The notes under the pieces were generated by a model. That model was given only the letters and a program-made list of their open reading frames with translations. It ran no database searches and was not told the DNA's origin. Below are positions 46,870-55,738 of a stretch of DNA of 64,000 nt, piece after piece (the stretch's first letter is position 1; each line of letters opens with the position of its first letter). The position numbers and the translations under genes are program-made. The stretch covers positions 11,065 to 75,064 of the forward strand of contig CAMLGC010000006.1 in NCBI GenBank assembly GCA_946479505.1, written 5' to 3'. The DNA comes from an uncultured Sphingomonadaceae bacterium. Its GTDB lineage: Bacteria; Pseudomonadota; Alphaproteobacteria; Sphingomonadales; Sphingomonadaceae.

Positions 46870-47281
46870 CGTACGTCCCCTGAGTCCTGATCGCGAACGA
46901 TCGCGTCGGGGACACTATGAATCGGATGATTCGTGATGAAAAGCCGCTTTACCATGAAAGAGGGTTAACGCCGATTTCGCCATCGGGATGCACGCGGTGC
47001 GCGACTCTTGTTCGTCGCCGAAAGCCGGCGACGTGAGCGCCATCGCACCGTCCATGCGCGGCCCTCGCACGTTGCGACCCGGGACCACCCGGCCCTGTCG
47101 AGAGCCGCGCATGAGTTTTCCGAAGTTTCTTCGGAAGCGATGCGGATACTAGAACTAACCCCGCCCCCGCATTCTACGCCTGCACGCGACTCGCCGGATA
47201 GAGTCGCGCGACTCGTTTCGCCGCAGGTACGATTCCACTCGTCACATTTTTGTGGGATTCAGCGCGGCCGGCCGCAGTGGA
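46870..47281. promoter_or_regulatory. Intergenic region with nine GANTC sites
   Basis: This 412-bp gap upstream of bpt and downstream of ilvA contains GANTC at 46882, 46919, 46928, 47003, 47188, 47201, 47210, 47231 and 47256. I would expect about 1.3 by chance at 65 percent GC. GANTC is the CcrM methylation site of alphaproteobacteria. It also has a CCGAAG-TTT-CTTCGG hairpin near 47120 and a GTTAAC at 46974. No ORF or RNA gene is recognised. Confidence 0.6.
47185..47208 (-). terminator. Stem-loop downstream of ilvA
   Basis: Perfect 8-bp stem CGCGACTC/GAGTCGCG with an 8-nt loop, about 75 bp after the ilvA stop in the minus direction. Without a T tract it is only a possible terminator. Two of its arms contain GANTC, so methylation and hairpin overlap. 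Confidence 0.35.
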
Positions 47282-48526
47282 TCAAGCCAGCTCGACCTGG
47301 TTGACCTCGTAGCCGCCGCGCCGGAGCGCGTCGATCAGGCGGTCGAGATGCGCGCGATCGCGCGTCTCGCATTCGATGTCGGTGATGAGCCCCTTGGCCG
47401 GCAGCGTCGTGAACACGCGCTGATGATAGACCTCGATGATATTGGCGCGCTCCTGTCCGAAGATACGCGCGACATTGTAGAGCGCACCGGGCTGGTCGTG
47501 CAGCCGAATGCGCAGCCGCGACAGCCGGCCCGACCGCGCGAGATCGCGCAGCAGCACGTTGGCGAGCAGCCGCGTGTCGATATTGCCGCCGCACAGCACG
47601 ATCCCGCACGTCTTGCCCTTGAAGCGTTCGGGATAGGCGAGCAGCGCCGCGAGCCCCGCCGCGCCCGCACCCTCGACCACGGTTTTCTCGATCTGAAGCA
47701 GAAGGCTGACGGCTTCCTCGAGGCTGCGCTCGCTGACCAGCACGATGTCGTCCACCAGCGCCTCGACCATGCGGCTGGTGATCGACCCCGGCTCCTTGAC
47801 CGCGATGCCTTCGGCCAGCGTGTCGCCCGCGCAGGGCAGGTCGGTGCCGTTGAGGCGGTTGTACATCGACGGGAAGAGCTCGGCCTCGACCCCGATCACC
47901 TCGATGGGTCTGTTCCACGCGCGCGCAACCGTGGACATGCCCGAAATCAGCCCGCCGCCGCCGATCGGCGTGACGAAGGTGTCGATTTGCGGCACGTCCT
48001 CGAGCATTTCGATCGCGGTGGTGCCCGCGCCGGCGATGATGCGCGGATCGTTGAAAGGGTGGACGAAGGTGTAGCCGCATTCCTCCTCAAGGCTTTTGGC
48101 GTGCGCGAACGCGGCGTCGAACGTGTCGCCCTCCAGGATCACGGTCGCGCCGTGGCCTTCGGTCTGCGTCACCTTCACCGTGGGCGTGTTCTTCGGCATT
48201 ACGATCGTGGAGGGAATGCCGAGCCGCGTCGCGTGATAGGCGACGCCCTGCGCGTGATTGCCCGCAGAAGCCGCGATCACGCCCTTGGCGCGCGCCGCCT
48301 CGTCGAGCTGGAGCAAGGTGTTGAGCGCGCCGCGCTCCTTATAGGCGGCGGTGAACTGCAGATTCTCGAACTTGAGATAGACGGTCGCACCCGTCATCTC
48401 GGAAAGCGTCCTGCTGATGAGCGTCGGTGTGCGGACGATCGAATCACGGATGCGCGCATGCGCGGTGCGGATGTCGTCGATCGAAACCGGAAGCGAGGCG
48501 TCCGAAGATTGTGCGTGCGTCGCCAT
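47282..48526 (-). CDS. ilvA: Threonine ammonia-lyase (biosynthetic-type with ACT domain)
   Basis: 414-residue PLP enzyme that deaminates threonine to 2-oxobutyrate, the first step of isoleucine synthesis, or serves catabolically. The PLP Lys63 is in FTAAYKERGALNT, the phosphate loop is SAGNHAQGVAYHA, and PIGGGGLISGM and AGAAGLAAL follow. The C-terminal 80 residues form an ACT-like domain (RLRIRLHDQPGALYNVARIF) that mediates feedback control. Start 48526 follows GGAAGAAAG. It diverges from the HIBADH-family gene, with an 79-bp gap for both promoters. Confidence 0.93.
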   Translation of the reverse strand: MATHAQSSDASLPVSIDDIRTAHARIRDSIVRTPTLISRTLSEMTGATVYLKFENLQFTAAYKERGALNTLLQLDEAARAKGVIAASAGNHAQGVAYHATRLGIPSTIVMPKNTPTVKVTQTEGHGATVILEGDTFDAAFAHAKSLEEECGYTFVHPFNDPRIIAGAGTTAIEMLEDVPQIDTFVTPIGGGGLISGMSTVARAWNRPIEVIGVEAELFPSMYNRLNGTDLPCAGDTLAEGIAVKEPGSITSRMVEALVDDIVLVSERSLEEAVSLLLQIEKTVVEGAGAAGLAALLAYPERFKGKTCGIVLCGGNIDTRLLANVLLRDLARSGRLSRLRIRLHDQPGALYNVARIFGQERANIIEVYHQRVFTTLPAKGLITDIECETRDRAHLDRLIDALRRGGYEVNQVELA

Positions 48527-48605
48527 GCTTTCTTCCGTTCGTCAGAGGCCGCGCCCGCCTAGACCATCTGGCGCACGGGCGGAACACCCCTTATGCGCTT
48601 GCGGC

Positions 48606-49472
48606 ATGGCAAGGCTGGCATTCATCGGAACCGGCGTGATGGGCGCGCCGATGGCGGGGCATCTCGTGCGCGCAGGCCACGAGGTGACGGTGTTCAACCG
48701 CACCCGCGCGAAGGCGGAAGAATGGGCGGAGGAACATGGCGGCCGCGTCGCCGACAGCCCGGCCGAGGCGGCCGAGGGCTGCGACGCGGTGTTCACCTGC
48801 GTAGGCAACGATGACGATCTCTCGGAAGTGACGCTCGGCGAGGGCGGCACATTCGGCGCGATGGGCAGAGGCGCGGTGTTCGTCGATCACACGACGGTAT
48901 CGGCCGCGATCGCCCGGCGACTTGCCGACGATGCCGAGCAGCGCGGCTTCCTCGCGGTCGATGCGCCAGTCTCGGGCGGGCAGGCGGGGGCCGAGAAGGG
49001 CGCGCTTTCGATCATGTGCGGCGGCAGCGAGGAGGCCATGGCCAGGGCCGAGCCGCTGATGCAGGCCTATGCCGCGCGCATCACGCATGTCGGTGGTCCC
49101 GGCGCGGGGCAGACCACCAAGATGTGCAACCAGATCGCGATCGCCGGCGTGATCCAGGGCGTCGCCGAAAGCCTTCGGTTTGCCCAGGCGAGCGGACTCG
49201 ATCTCGACCGTGTGTTCGAGGCGATCTCGGGGGGGGCGGCGCAGAGCTGGCAAATGGTCAATCGCTGGCGGACGATGGCGAAGGACGAGTTCGATTTCGG
49301 CTTCGCGATTGACTGGATGCGCAAGGACCTGGGGCTGGCGCTCGACGAGGCCAAGCGCAGCGGCGCCGTGCTGCCCGTTGCCGCCTTGGTCGATCAATTC
49401 TACGCGGAGGTGCAGAAGATGGGCGGATCGCGCCAGGATACGAGCGCATTGGTGCGGAGGCTGCCGCGATGA
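48606..49472 (+). CDS. NAD(P)-dependent 3-hydroxyisobutyrate-dehydrogenase-family oxidoreductase
   Basis: 288-residue beta-hydroxyacid dehydrogenase: Rossmann motif LAFIGTGVMGAPMAGHL at the start, NRT for NADP preference, the substrate loop VDAPVSGGQAGAEKG, and the catalytic Lys in GPGAGQTTKMCNQ. Candidates are 3-hydroxyisobutyrate or tartronate semialdehyde reductase. Sequence alone does not separate them. The branched-chain dehydrogenase operon elsewhere in the window makes valine catabolism possible. The stop overlaps the amidohydrolase start as ATGA, so the two are one unit. Confidence 0.88.
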   Translation: MARLAFIGTGVMGAPMAGHLVRAGHEVTVFNRTRAKAEEWAEEHGGRVADSPAEAAEGCDAVFTCVGNDDDLSEVTLGEGGTFGAMGRGAVFVDHTTVSAAIARRLADDAEQRGFLAVDAPVSGGQAGAEKGALSIMCGGSEEAMARAEPLMQAYAARITHVGGPGAGQTTKMCNQIAIAGVIQGVAESLRFAQASGLDLDRVFEAISGGAAQSWQMVNRWRTMAKDEFDFGFAIDWMRKDLGLALDEAKRSGAVLPVAALVDQFYAEVQKMGGSRQDTSALVRRLPR

Positions 49473-51103
49473 AGCACGTCCGTCACGCGCTCATCGCGCT
49501 CCTCACCCTCCTTCTCGCGCTCCCCGCCCACGCCGACGCGCTGATCGACAACGTCAACGGCATCACGCTCGACGAGGATGGCGACGTCGTTCGCTTCACC
49601 GGTCTGCTGATGACCCCCGACGGGCGCATCACCAGGCTCCTGAAGCGCGGCGACGATCGGCCCGAGAAGCTCGATTGGCGCACCGACATGCATGGCAAGG
49701 TCATGCTGCCCGGCTTCGTCGATGCGCACGGCCACATCATGGATCTGGGATTCCGCTCGCTCGAGCTCGACCTTTCGGGCACGCATTCGCTCGCCGAGGC
49801 GCAGGCGAAGATCGCGGCCTATGTCCAGGCGAATCCGGATCGTCAGTGGATTTTGGGTGGTGGCTGGAACCAGGTCGATTGGGGTCTCGGCCGCTTCCCG
49901 ACCGCGGCCGAGCTCGACGCGGTCGTCGGCGATCGCCCGGTGGCGCTCGACCGGATCGACGGCCATGCCGTGTGGCTCAACTCGGCGGCGATGAAGGCGG
50001 CGGGGATCACCCCCGACACCAAGGCGCCTCCCGGCGGCCGGATCGAAAATGGCGTGCTCACCGACGCCGCGCGGCAATTGATCGAGAAGGTCATCCCGCA
50101 GCCGCTCGCGCGCGAACGCGATCTCGCCTTCATTCAGGCGCAGCAGATGCTGCTCTCGAAGGGCATCACCGCGACCGCCGACATGCGCACCACGCTCGAC
50201 GACTGGCTCGTCTTCCGCCGCATCGCCGACAGGAACCTGCTGCGCATGCGCATCATGAGCTATGCCGTCAGCATCGAGACCGCGAACCGCGCTGCTGGTG
50301 GCGGTCCGTCGCCCTGGCTCTACGACGACAGGCTGCGCATGGGCGGGGTGAAGCTCTTCGCCGACGGGGCCCTGGGCTCGCGCGGCGCGTGCCTCAAGGC
50401 GCCCTATGCCGACGCGCCGGAGCAGAGCGGTCAGTGCTTCCTCACCGACGCGCAGCTCAAGAACCTGATGAGCCGCGCCGCGATGGACGGCTTCCAGGTC
50501 GCGGTCCACGCGATTGGCGACAAGGCCAACGCGCAGGCGCTCGGCGCGATCGACGCGGTGTCGGATACCTATGACGGCGATCGTCGCTGGCGTATCGAGC
50601 ACGCGCAGATCGTCGATCCTGCCGATCTGCCGCGCTTCGGCGAGCATGGCATCATCGCCTCGATGCAGCCGATCCATCAGGTGTCGGATCGGGTGATGGC
50701 GGAGGCACGGCTCGGGCCGGAGCGTCTCGCCGGCGCCTATGCCTGGCATTCGATGCTCGAAAACGACGTGCCGCTCGCCTTCGGGTCGGATTACCCCAAC
50801 GACGACTTCAACCCGTTCCACGGCTGGGTCGCCGCTTTCACCCGTGCCGACGGCGCCGGCCAGCCCTTCGGCGGGTGGCAGCCGCAGGAACGGATCAGCC
50901 GCGAACAGGCGTGGCGCGCCTACACGATGGGCGGCGCCTATGCAGGCTTCGCCGAAGACAAATTCGGCCGCCTCGCCCCGGGGCTGTGGGCGGATTTCAT
51001 CATCATCGACACCGACCCCCTTCTCGCTACCCCGGCCGAGCTGTGGAACATGAAGGTCGAGCAGACCTGGGTCGGCGGCAAGATGATGTGGGAGCGCAAG
51101 TGA
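49469..51103 (+). CDS. Secreted YtcJ-like amidohydrolase
   Basis: 544 residues with a signal peptide (MKHVRHALIALLTLLLALPAHA) and an amidohydrolase-3 domain: metal His pair in LPGFVDAHGHIMDLG, GGGWNQVDW typical of the YtcJ group, ADGALGSRGACL, His in VAVHAIGDKANAQAL, RIEHAQIVDPAD, and Asp in LAFGSDYPNDDFNPFHG. YtcJ-like enzymes hydrolyse amides or lactam-like bonds in varied substrates. The natural one is unknown here. Translation is coupled to the upstream dehydrogenase. Probably periplasmic or outer-face because of the signal peptide. Confidence 0.88.
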   Translation: MKHVRHALIALLTLLLALPAHADALIDNVNGITLDEDGDVVRFTGLLMTPDGRITRLLKRGDDRPEKLDWRTDMHGKVMLPGFVDAHGHIMDLGFRSLELDLSGTHSLAEAQAKIAAYVQANPDRQWILGGGWNQVDWGLGRFPTAAELDAVVGDRPVALDRIDGHAVWLNSAAMKAAGITPDTKAPPGGRIENGVLTDAARQLIEKVIPQPLARERDLAFIQAQQMLLSKGITATADMRTTLDDWLVFRRIADRNLLRMRIMSYAVSIETANRAAGGGPSPWLYDDRLRMGGVKLFADGALGSRGACLKAPYADAPEQSGQCFLTDAQLKNLMSRAAMDGFQVAVHAIGDKANAQALGAIDAVSDTYDGDRRWRIEHAQIVDPADLPRFGEHGIIASMQPIHQVSDRVMAEARLGPERLAGAYAWHSMLENDVPLAFGSDYPNDDFNPFHGWVAAFTRADGAGQPFGGWQPQERISREQAWRAYTMGGAYAGFAEDKFGRLAPGLWADFIIIDTDPLLATPAELWNMKVEQTWVGGKMMWERK

Positions 51104-51180
51104 GAAGCGAGTCCAGCATTCCCGCTGTCAATTTCGTTCGGTTATCGTAACGAGGTGCATGCTCGAACGAAGGCGCCGTG

Positions 51181-51978
51181 ATGTCCGATCCTGATCGTCA
51201 CCCGTCCACGTCGCGGTTGATCGCCGCTTTTGCGGTGATGTTCGTCCTCTATCAATCGGCCGAAGGCGTGGGCGACAAGCTGCTGCACAGCTTTCCGGTC
51301 CAGGCCGGATTGATGGTTGCGGCGGTATTGGCGGCGTGGCCGTTGGGGCGTTGGCTCGGCTATCGCGGTTATGACGCCTGGGGACTTGACCTGCGGCCGC
51401 GATCGTTCGCCATTCTGGCGGCGCTCCTGCTTCTCGCGCTTGCCGCCAAAGGCGTCGCATTGCTCACCGGCACGATTTTGGGGATTTATACTATTGCGTC
51501 GCCGGCGTCGTTTCCCGGTGTGGGTGCTGCGCTGGTAACGCTGGCGCTCCTGGGCATCAGCACCTTTATCCCTTCGATTGCCGAAGACATGCTGACGCGC
51601 GGCTTCTTCCTTACGGCGGCGAACCGCGGATTTACGGCAATTGGCTTCACCGTGCTGACGGCCATCGTTTTCACCGCCAATCACATCTATCGTTTCGATG
51701 CCGGCTGGTCGGAACAGGCGCGGTTGTTCGTGATGGGGCTCGCCTATGCTGCGGCCGCCTGGCGCTGGAGAACCTTGTGGGCGGCGACGGCGCTGCACTG
51801 GGGCTATAATTTCGCGGGGTTGCTGTTCGATCCGGTCGTCGCAGGCACCGGCGGGGTAGAGGCCGGCCGATGGCTGACGCTGGCGGTCCATATCGCCCTG
51901 CTCGCGATCATCGGATTGCTTCCGCCGCCGTCACGCGATGTCCTCGATCGGGCGCCGCCCGAGGGGGCCCGGGAATAA
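51181..51978 (+). CDS. CPBP (CAAX/Abi) family intramembrane metalloprotease
   Basis: 265-residue polytopic membrane protein with about seven hydrophobic segments and the three CPBP motifs: EDMLTRGFF in place of EExxxRxxF, TANHIYRF for FxxxH, and HWGYNFAG for HxxxN. The second Glu of motif 1 is Asp, a mild change at a metal or water ligand. Such proteins cleave prenylated or signal-type peptides or only protect against peptides. Role here unknown. ATG 51181 is 1 codon after a possible GTG start and has AAGG upstream. Convergent with ctrA. Confidence 0.8.
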   Translation: MSDPDRHPSTSRLIAAFAVMFVLYQSAEGVGDKLLHSFPVQAGLMVAAVLAAWPLGRWLGYRGYDAWGLDLRPRSFAILAALLLLALAAKGVALLTGTILGIYTIASPASFPGVGAALVTLALLGISTFIPSIAEDMLTRGFFLTAANRGFTAIGFTVLTAIVFTANHIYRFDAGWSEQARLFVMGLAYAAAAWRWRTLWAATALHWGYNFAGLLFDPVVAGTGGVEAGRWLTLAVHIALLAIIGLLPPPSRDVLDRAPPEGARE

Positions 51979-51982
51979 AAGC

Positions 51983-52010
51983 GGCCGCGGCGTCCCCTGA
52001 CGCCGCGGCC
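51983..52010. terminator. Bidirectional stem-loop between convergent genes
   Basis: Perfect 11-bp stem GGCCGCGGCGT/ACGCCGCGGCC with a 6-nt loop (CCCCTG), just after the CPBP stop and 23 bp before the ctrA stop on the other strand. It can end transcription from both sides. Confidence 0.75.
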
Positions 52011-52032
52011 TGCCCCGCTCGGGTGATGTGGT

Positions 52033-52740
52033 TCAGGCGACCGCGGCCTGGGCCTGGCGCTCTTCCTCGGGCTCGCGCAACACGTAGCCGCGGCCCCAGA
52101 CGGTCTCGATGTAATTGTCGCCGTCGCACGCCATGCTGAGCTTCTTGCGCAGCTTGCAGATGAAGACGTCGATGATCTTGAGTTCGGGTTCGTCCATCCC
52201 GCCATACAGGTGGTTGAGGAACATTTCCTTGGTCAGCGTGGTGCCCTTGCGAAGGCTCAGCAGCTCGAGCATTGCATATTCCTTGCCCGTCAGATGCACG
52301 CGTGCGCCGTCGACCTCCACCGTCTTGGCGTCGAGATTGACCGCCAGCTTGCCCGTCTTGATGACCGACTGCGAATGGCCCTTGGAGCGGCGCACCACCG
52401 CGTGGATCCGCGCGACCAGCTCTTCGCGGTGGAAGGGCTTGGTCACGTAATCGTCAGCGCCGAAGCCGAAGCTTCGCACCTTCGAATCCATCTCGGCAAC
52501 ACCCGAGAGGATCAGCACCGGCGTCTGCACCCGCGCGACGCGCAGCTTCTTGAGCACGTCGTATCCGTGCATGTCCGGCAGGTTCAGGTCGAGCAGGATG
52601 ATGTCGTAATCGTAAAGCTTGCCCAGATCCAAGCCTTCCTCGCCCAGATCGGTAGTGTAAACGTTGAACCCCTCGGTCGAGAGCATCAGCTCGATCGCCT
52701 TCGCCGTGGTCGGCTCGTCCTCGATCAGCAGCACGCGCAT
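52033..52740 (-). CDS. ctrA: Cell-cycle response regulator CtrA
   Basis: 235-residue OmpR-type response regulator. [20 protein letters not shown] opens the receiver, the phospho-acceptor is Asp51 in LLDLNLPD, and [23 protein letters not shown] leads to the winged-helix output ([19 protein letters not shown], then [12 protein letters not shown]). It matches the highly conserved alphaproteobacterial CtrA, which binds TTAA-N7-TTAA sites to control replication, division and motility. The C-terminus ends in Ala (QAAVA), similar to the degradation tag of Caulobacter CtrA. ATG 52740 follows GGGGGGA. A CtrA box 94-108 bp upstream implies autoregulation. Confidence 0.96.
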   Translation of the reverse strand: MRVLLIEDEPTTAKAIELMLSTEGFNVYTTDLGEEGLDLGKLYDYDIILLDLNLPDMHGYDVLKKLRVARVQTPVLILSGVAEMDSKVRSFGFGADDYVTKPFHREELVARIHAVVRRSKGHSQSVIKTGKLAVNLDAKTVEVDGARVHLTGKEYAMLELLSLRKGTTLTKEMFLNHLYGGMDEPELKIIDVFICKLRKKLSMACDGDNYIETVWGRGYVLREPEEERQAQAAVA

Positions 52741-52833
52741 GCGTCTGTCCCCCCTGTCGTCACGCGTGCCGAGCCACCGCGGCTCCACGCGCCCCGCACC
52801 TTCATTAACCAAAGAAGCTCTGAAGGCAAAAGG

Positions 52834-52848
52834 TTAATTTGGTCTTAA
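52834..52848. promoter_or_regulatory. CtrA box upstream of ctrA
   Basis: TTAATTTGGTCTTAA is an exact TTAA-N7-TTAA CtrA recognition site. It lies 94-108 bp upstream of the ctrA start and 28 bp downstream of the neighbouring permease stop. A second half-site TTAACC is at 52804-52809. It fits known autoregulation of ctrA in Caulobacter. Transfer to this organism is inference. Confidence 0.8.
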
Positions 52849-52875
52849 GCCGCGGGAATCCGCGAGTCGCGAAGG

Positions 52876-53937
52876 TCAGGAAGTTATCGAATCGTTATCG
52901 TCACCAGGCGGACCAATGTCCTCACCGACGATTTCCCTAAGATAGAGCGTGCGGATCAGCGTGAAGAGCACCACCAGGATCGCCGCCGAAAAGAACAGGG
53001 CATACAGCCCGAACACCGCGCCGATCCCGATGATCGCGAACAAGGTAACCGCGGGCGGAATGTCGATCACGCGGTTCTGGACATAGGGCGTGATGAGGTT
53101 GGTCTGGATCAGTCGCACGACGGCATAGGTGACGAGTGCGCCGACTACCGCCTCGTTGCTCGCGGTCGCGGCGAGGCCGATCGCGGGCAGCATCGCGGCG
53201 GTCGGGCCGATATAGGGGATGAACTCGCTCAACCCGGCGAGTAGGCCGAGCGCGGCCGATGACGGCACGCCCGAGATCCACAGACCGATGCCGACCATCG
53301 TCCCCATCGTCGTCATCAGGATGAGCTGCGCCCGCAGCCACAGGCGCAGCGTGTCGGCGACGTCGTCGAGCGCGTCGGCGAAGGCGGGGCGCTGGCGCTG
53401 CGGCACGAGCATCAGGAAGCCGTGCCGGTAGATGTCCGGATTGGCGGCGAAGAACAGCGCACCGACGATCAGCAGCAGCACGTTGAGCAGCAGCTCACCC
53501 GCACCCGTGATGAGCCCGCCCACATCCTGCGCGACGCGCGAACCGGCATAGGCCGCCTCGACCGCATCGACGAGCTTGGCACCGACGGGTGATTGCGAGA
53601 GCCAGCCGGCAAGGCTTCCGAGGAGCTGCGGCAACGCGGTGACGAAGGCATTGACCTGCGGCGCGAACTGAATGCCGAACAGCCAGACGAGGAAGCCGAC
53701 GATGCCGATCGCGGTGGTCATGCCCGCGGCGAGCGCCGCCTTTTCGGGCAAATGCAGCCGCCGCTCATAGCCCTCCGCAAGCGCGTGGATGGCGATCGCA
53801 CCGAGGCTCGATCCGAAGGCGAGGATCAAAAGGTCGCCGGCACGGTAGAGCGCGACCGCGACCGCCACGATCGCGAGCACGATCAGCACGCGGCGGATGA
53901 AGCGCGCGTCGGCGTCGTCGGGGCGAAGGCGGTTCAT
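52876..53937 (-). CDS. AI-2E family transporter-like permease
   Basis: 353-residue membrane protein with eight predicted helices: FIRRVLIVLAIVAVAVAL, LILAFGSSLGAIAIHALAEG, the long periplasmic loop with FVTALPQLLGSLAGWL, LMTTMGTMVGIGLWI, and GLLAGLSEFIPYIGPTAAMLPA, the most conserved stretch of the family, followed by NLITPYVQNRVIDIPPAVTL. Family members include TqsA and bacterial Na+/H+ antiporters. The name AI-2E is not evidence of autoinducer transport. ATG 53937 overlaps the upstream LysR stop as ATGA. Open frames farther upstream are shadows of the LysR gene. Confidence 0.86.
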   Translation of the reverse strand: MNRLRPDDADARFIRRVLIVLAIVAVAVALYRAGDLLILAFGSSLGAIAIHALAEGYERRLHLPEKAALAAGMTTAIGIVGFLVWLFGIQFAPQVNAFVTALPQLLGSLAGWLSQSPVGAKLVDAVEAAYAGSRVAQDVGGLITGAGELLLNVLLLIVGALFFAANPDIYRHGFLMLVPQRQRPAFADALDDVADTLRLWLRAQLILMTTMGTMVGIGLWISGVPSSAALGLLAGLSEFIPYIGPTAAMLPAIGLAATASNEAVVGALVTYAVVRLIQTNLITPYVQNRVIDIPPAVTLFAIIGIGAVFGLYALFFSAAILVVLFTLIRTLYLREIVGEDIGPPGDDNDSITS

Positions 53938-54839
53938 GGTGCGCCACCGATGGCACGGAAGCGGCCTGCGAGAAAGTCGATCAGCACATTCACGCGGGCC
54001 GGGCGTAGCGGGCTGGGCGGCGTAAGCAGGTGGAGCGCGATCGGCGGCGGCGTCCAATCGGTAAGGATCGCCTCGAGCGTGCCCGCCGCCAGATCGGCGT
54101 CGACGATGAAGCCGGGCAGCCGTGCGACGCCCAGCCCAGCGCGCAACGCGGGCAGCATCGCGTCGCCGCTGTTGATGGCGAGCGGTCCCGTCGGGCGCAC
54201 CGCCGCCTCCTCGCCGCCGGGCCCGGTGAAGCGCCACACGCCGCCGGACGCGTTGGTGTAGCCGATGCAGGCGTGGTCGCCGAGCTGCGCCGGATGCGCC
54301 GGCCGGCCATGCCGGTCGAGATAGGCGGGCGCGGCAACGACATGCACCGCGATCCCGCACAGCCGGCGCGCGCGCAGCGAGCTGTCGGGCAGGTCGGCGA
54401 TGCGCAACGCGACGTCGAATCCTTCGGCGACGATATCGATGGTCGCGTCCGAAAGCGCGAGATCGATCTCGATGCCCGGATGCGCCGCCAGGAACTCGGC
54501 GATTGCGGGCGCGAGATAGGTCGTCCCGAAGGTCATCGGCGCCGCCACCCGCACCAGCCCCACCGGAAGCGTCGCGCTGTCGTGCGCGGCCTCCTCGGCG
54601 GCCTCGCCCTCCGCGACGATGCGCCTGGCGTGATCGGCGAGCGCCTTGCCGCTTTCGGTGAGCGTCAGCCGCCGCGAGGTCCGGTGGAACAGACTGGTGC
54701 CGAGCTGCGCTTCCAGCCGCGACACCGCCTTGGAGACGGTCGCCTTGGAAACGCCGATCGCCTGTGCTGCCGCGCTGAACGAGCGGTGCTCGACCACGCA
54801 CGCGAAGATCGCCCAGGCTTCGAAATCGGGGAGGCGCAT
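53934..54839 (-). CDS. LysR-family transcriptional regulator
   Basis: 301 residues: N-terminal winged helix-turn-helix (AIFACVVEHRSFSAAAQAIG, VSKATVSKAVSRLEAQLGTS, LFHRTSRRLTLTESG) and a C-terminal effector domain with GIEIDLALSDATIDIVAEGFDVALRI, quoted here as the DATIDIVAEGFDVALR block typical of the PA0477/DsdC-like subgroup. It is divergent from the pirin gene, 85 bp away, and its usual targets would be the pirin gene and itself. The stop overlaps the permease start. Inducer unknown. Confidence 0.92.
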   Translation of the reverse strand: MRLPDFEAWAIFACVVEHRSFSAAAQAIGVSKATVSKAVSRLEAQLGTSLFHRTSRRLTLTESGKALADHARRIVAEGEAAEEAAHDSATLPVGLVRVAAPMTFGTTYLAPAIAEFLAAHPGIEIDLALSDATIDIVAEGFDVALRIADLPDSSLRARRLCGIAVHVVAAPAYLDRHGRPAHPAQLGDHACIGYTNASGGVWRFTGPGGEEAAVRPTGPLAINSGDAMLPALRAGLGVARLPGFIVDADLAAGTLEAILTDWTPPPIALHLLTPPSPLRPARVNVLIDFLAGRFRAIGGAP

Positions 54840-54843
54840 TTAT

Positions 54844-54870
54844 GAAACGATCTGTTTCCGTGGTTTCCGT
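54844..54870. promoter_or_regulatory. Candidate LysR operator in the lysR-pirin gap
   Basis: GAAAC-N5-GTTTC (54844-54858) is an interrupted palindrome, and GTTTCCGTG is followed directly by a second GTTTCCGT (54854-54870). These repeats sit between the divergent starts, where LysR-type regulators normally bind. Confidence 0.5.
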
Positions 54871-54924
54871 TTACGCGCCGATCATGCGCCCTATCTTGAG
54901 GCCAAGCAATCCTTCGGGAGACAC

Positions 54925-55626
54925 ATGATGATTGAAAAACGCCCCTTTTCGAGCCTCGGCCACGCCGATCATGGCTGGCTCGACGCGCACCACCATTTCT
55001 CCTTCGCGAACTATACCGACCCCGCCCGGATGGGCTGGGGTGCGATTCGCGTGTGGAACGACGACACGATCGGCGCGAATGCCGGTTTCCCGCCGCACCC
55101 TCACCGCGACATGGAAATTATCACCTATGTCCGCTCGGGCGCGATCACCCACCAGGATTCGATGGGAAACCAGGGCCGCACTGCTGCCGGCGACGTCCAG
55201 GTGATGAGCGCCGGCACCGGCGTGCGCCACGCCGAGTACAATCTCGAATCCGAGCCGACGACGCTTTTCCAGATCTGGATCGAACCCCGACAATCCGGCG
55301 GCGCGCCGTCGTGGGGCGCCAAGCCGTTCCCCAAGAGCGATCGCTCAGGCAATTTCGTGACGCTCGCCAGCGGCTTCGCAGGCAACGAAGGCGCGCTCCC
55401 GATCCGCGCCGACGCCCGCGTCCTCGGAGCGACGCTCAAGGCCGGCGAAAGGCTGACGCACACCGTCGGCGAGGGGCGCCACGCCTATCTCGTCCCCGCC
55501 ACCGGCGCGATCGAGATCGATGGCACCCGCTTCGACGCCCGCGACGGCGCCGCGCTCTCGGGCGGGCAGACCGTCACCATCACGGCACTCGACGACGCCG
55601 AGATCGTTCTCGTCGACGCGGAGTAA
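54925..55626 (+). CDS. Pirin family protein
   Basis: 233-residue bicupin of the pirin family. The metal-binding residues are visible: His pair in [23 protein letters not shown], and HAEYNL with the Glu. [22 protein letters not shown] follows the usual strand order, and [12 protein letters not shown] leads into the C-terminal cupin. Bacterial pirins act as quercetin dioxygenases or as regulators of central metabolism. Which applies here cannot be told. ATG 54925 is chosen with GGGAG upstream (ATG 54928 is equally close). Controlled, probably, by the divergent LysR protein. Confidence 0.92.
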   Translation: MMIEKRPFSSLGHADHGWLDAHHHFSFANYTDPARMGWGAIRVWNDDTIGANAGFPPHPHRDMEIITYVRSGAITHQDSMGNQGRTAAGDVQVMSAGTGVRHAEYNLESEPTTLFQIWIEPRQSGGAPSWGAKPFPKSDRSGNFVTLASGFAGNEGALPIRADARVLGATLKAGERLTHTVGEGRHAYLVPATGAIEIDGTRFDARDGAALSGGQTVTITALDDAEIVLVDAE

Positions 55627-55627
55627 A

Positions 55628-55722
55628 TCCCCCTCCCGCTTGCGGGAGGGGCCAGGGGAGGGCCTGTTTCCTCCCCCCTTTCGATACGCCCTCCCCCGAC
55701 CCCTCCTGCAAGCGGGAGGGGA
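55628..55722. repeat. 95-bp palindromic repeat upstream of wrbA
   Basis: Hairpins CCCCTCCCGCTTGCGGGAGG and CCCTCCTGCAAGCGGGAGGG, ends TCCCCC and GGGGA, inner GGGGAGGGC/GCCCTCCCC. Same element as the in-frame copies in bkdB and metH, here in a 112-bp intergenic gap. GAAGGA used by wrbA follows 5 bp after its right end. Confidence 0.9.
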
Positions 55723-55738
55723 GAAGAAGGAACCCCAC

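Noticed and set aside
52876..54801. 641-residue AI-2E-like fusion protein
   Set aside because: The N-terminal half is an off-frame reading of the LysR gene. The permease begins at 53937 with an ATGA overlap.
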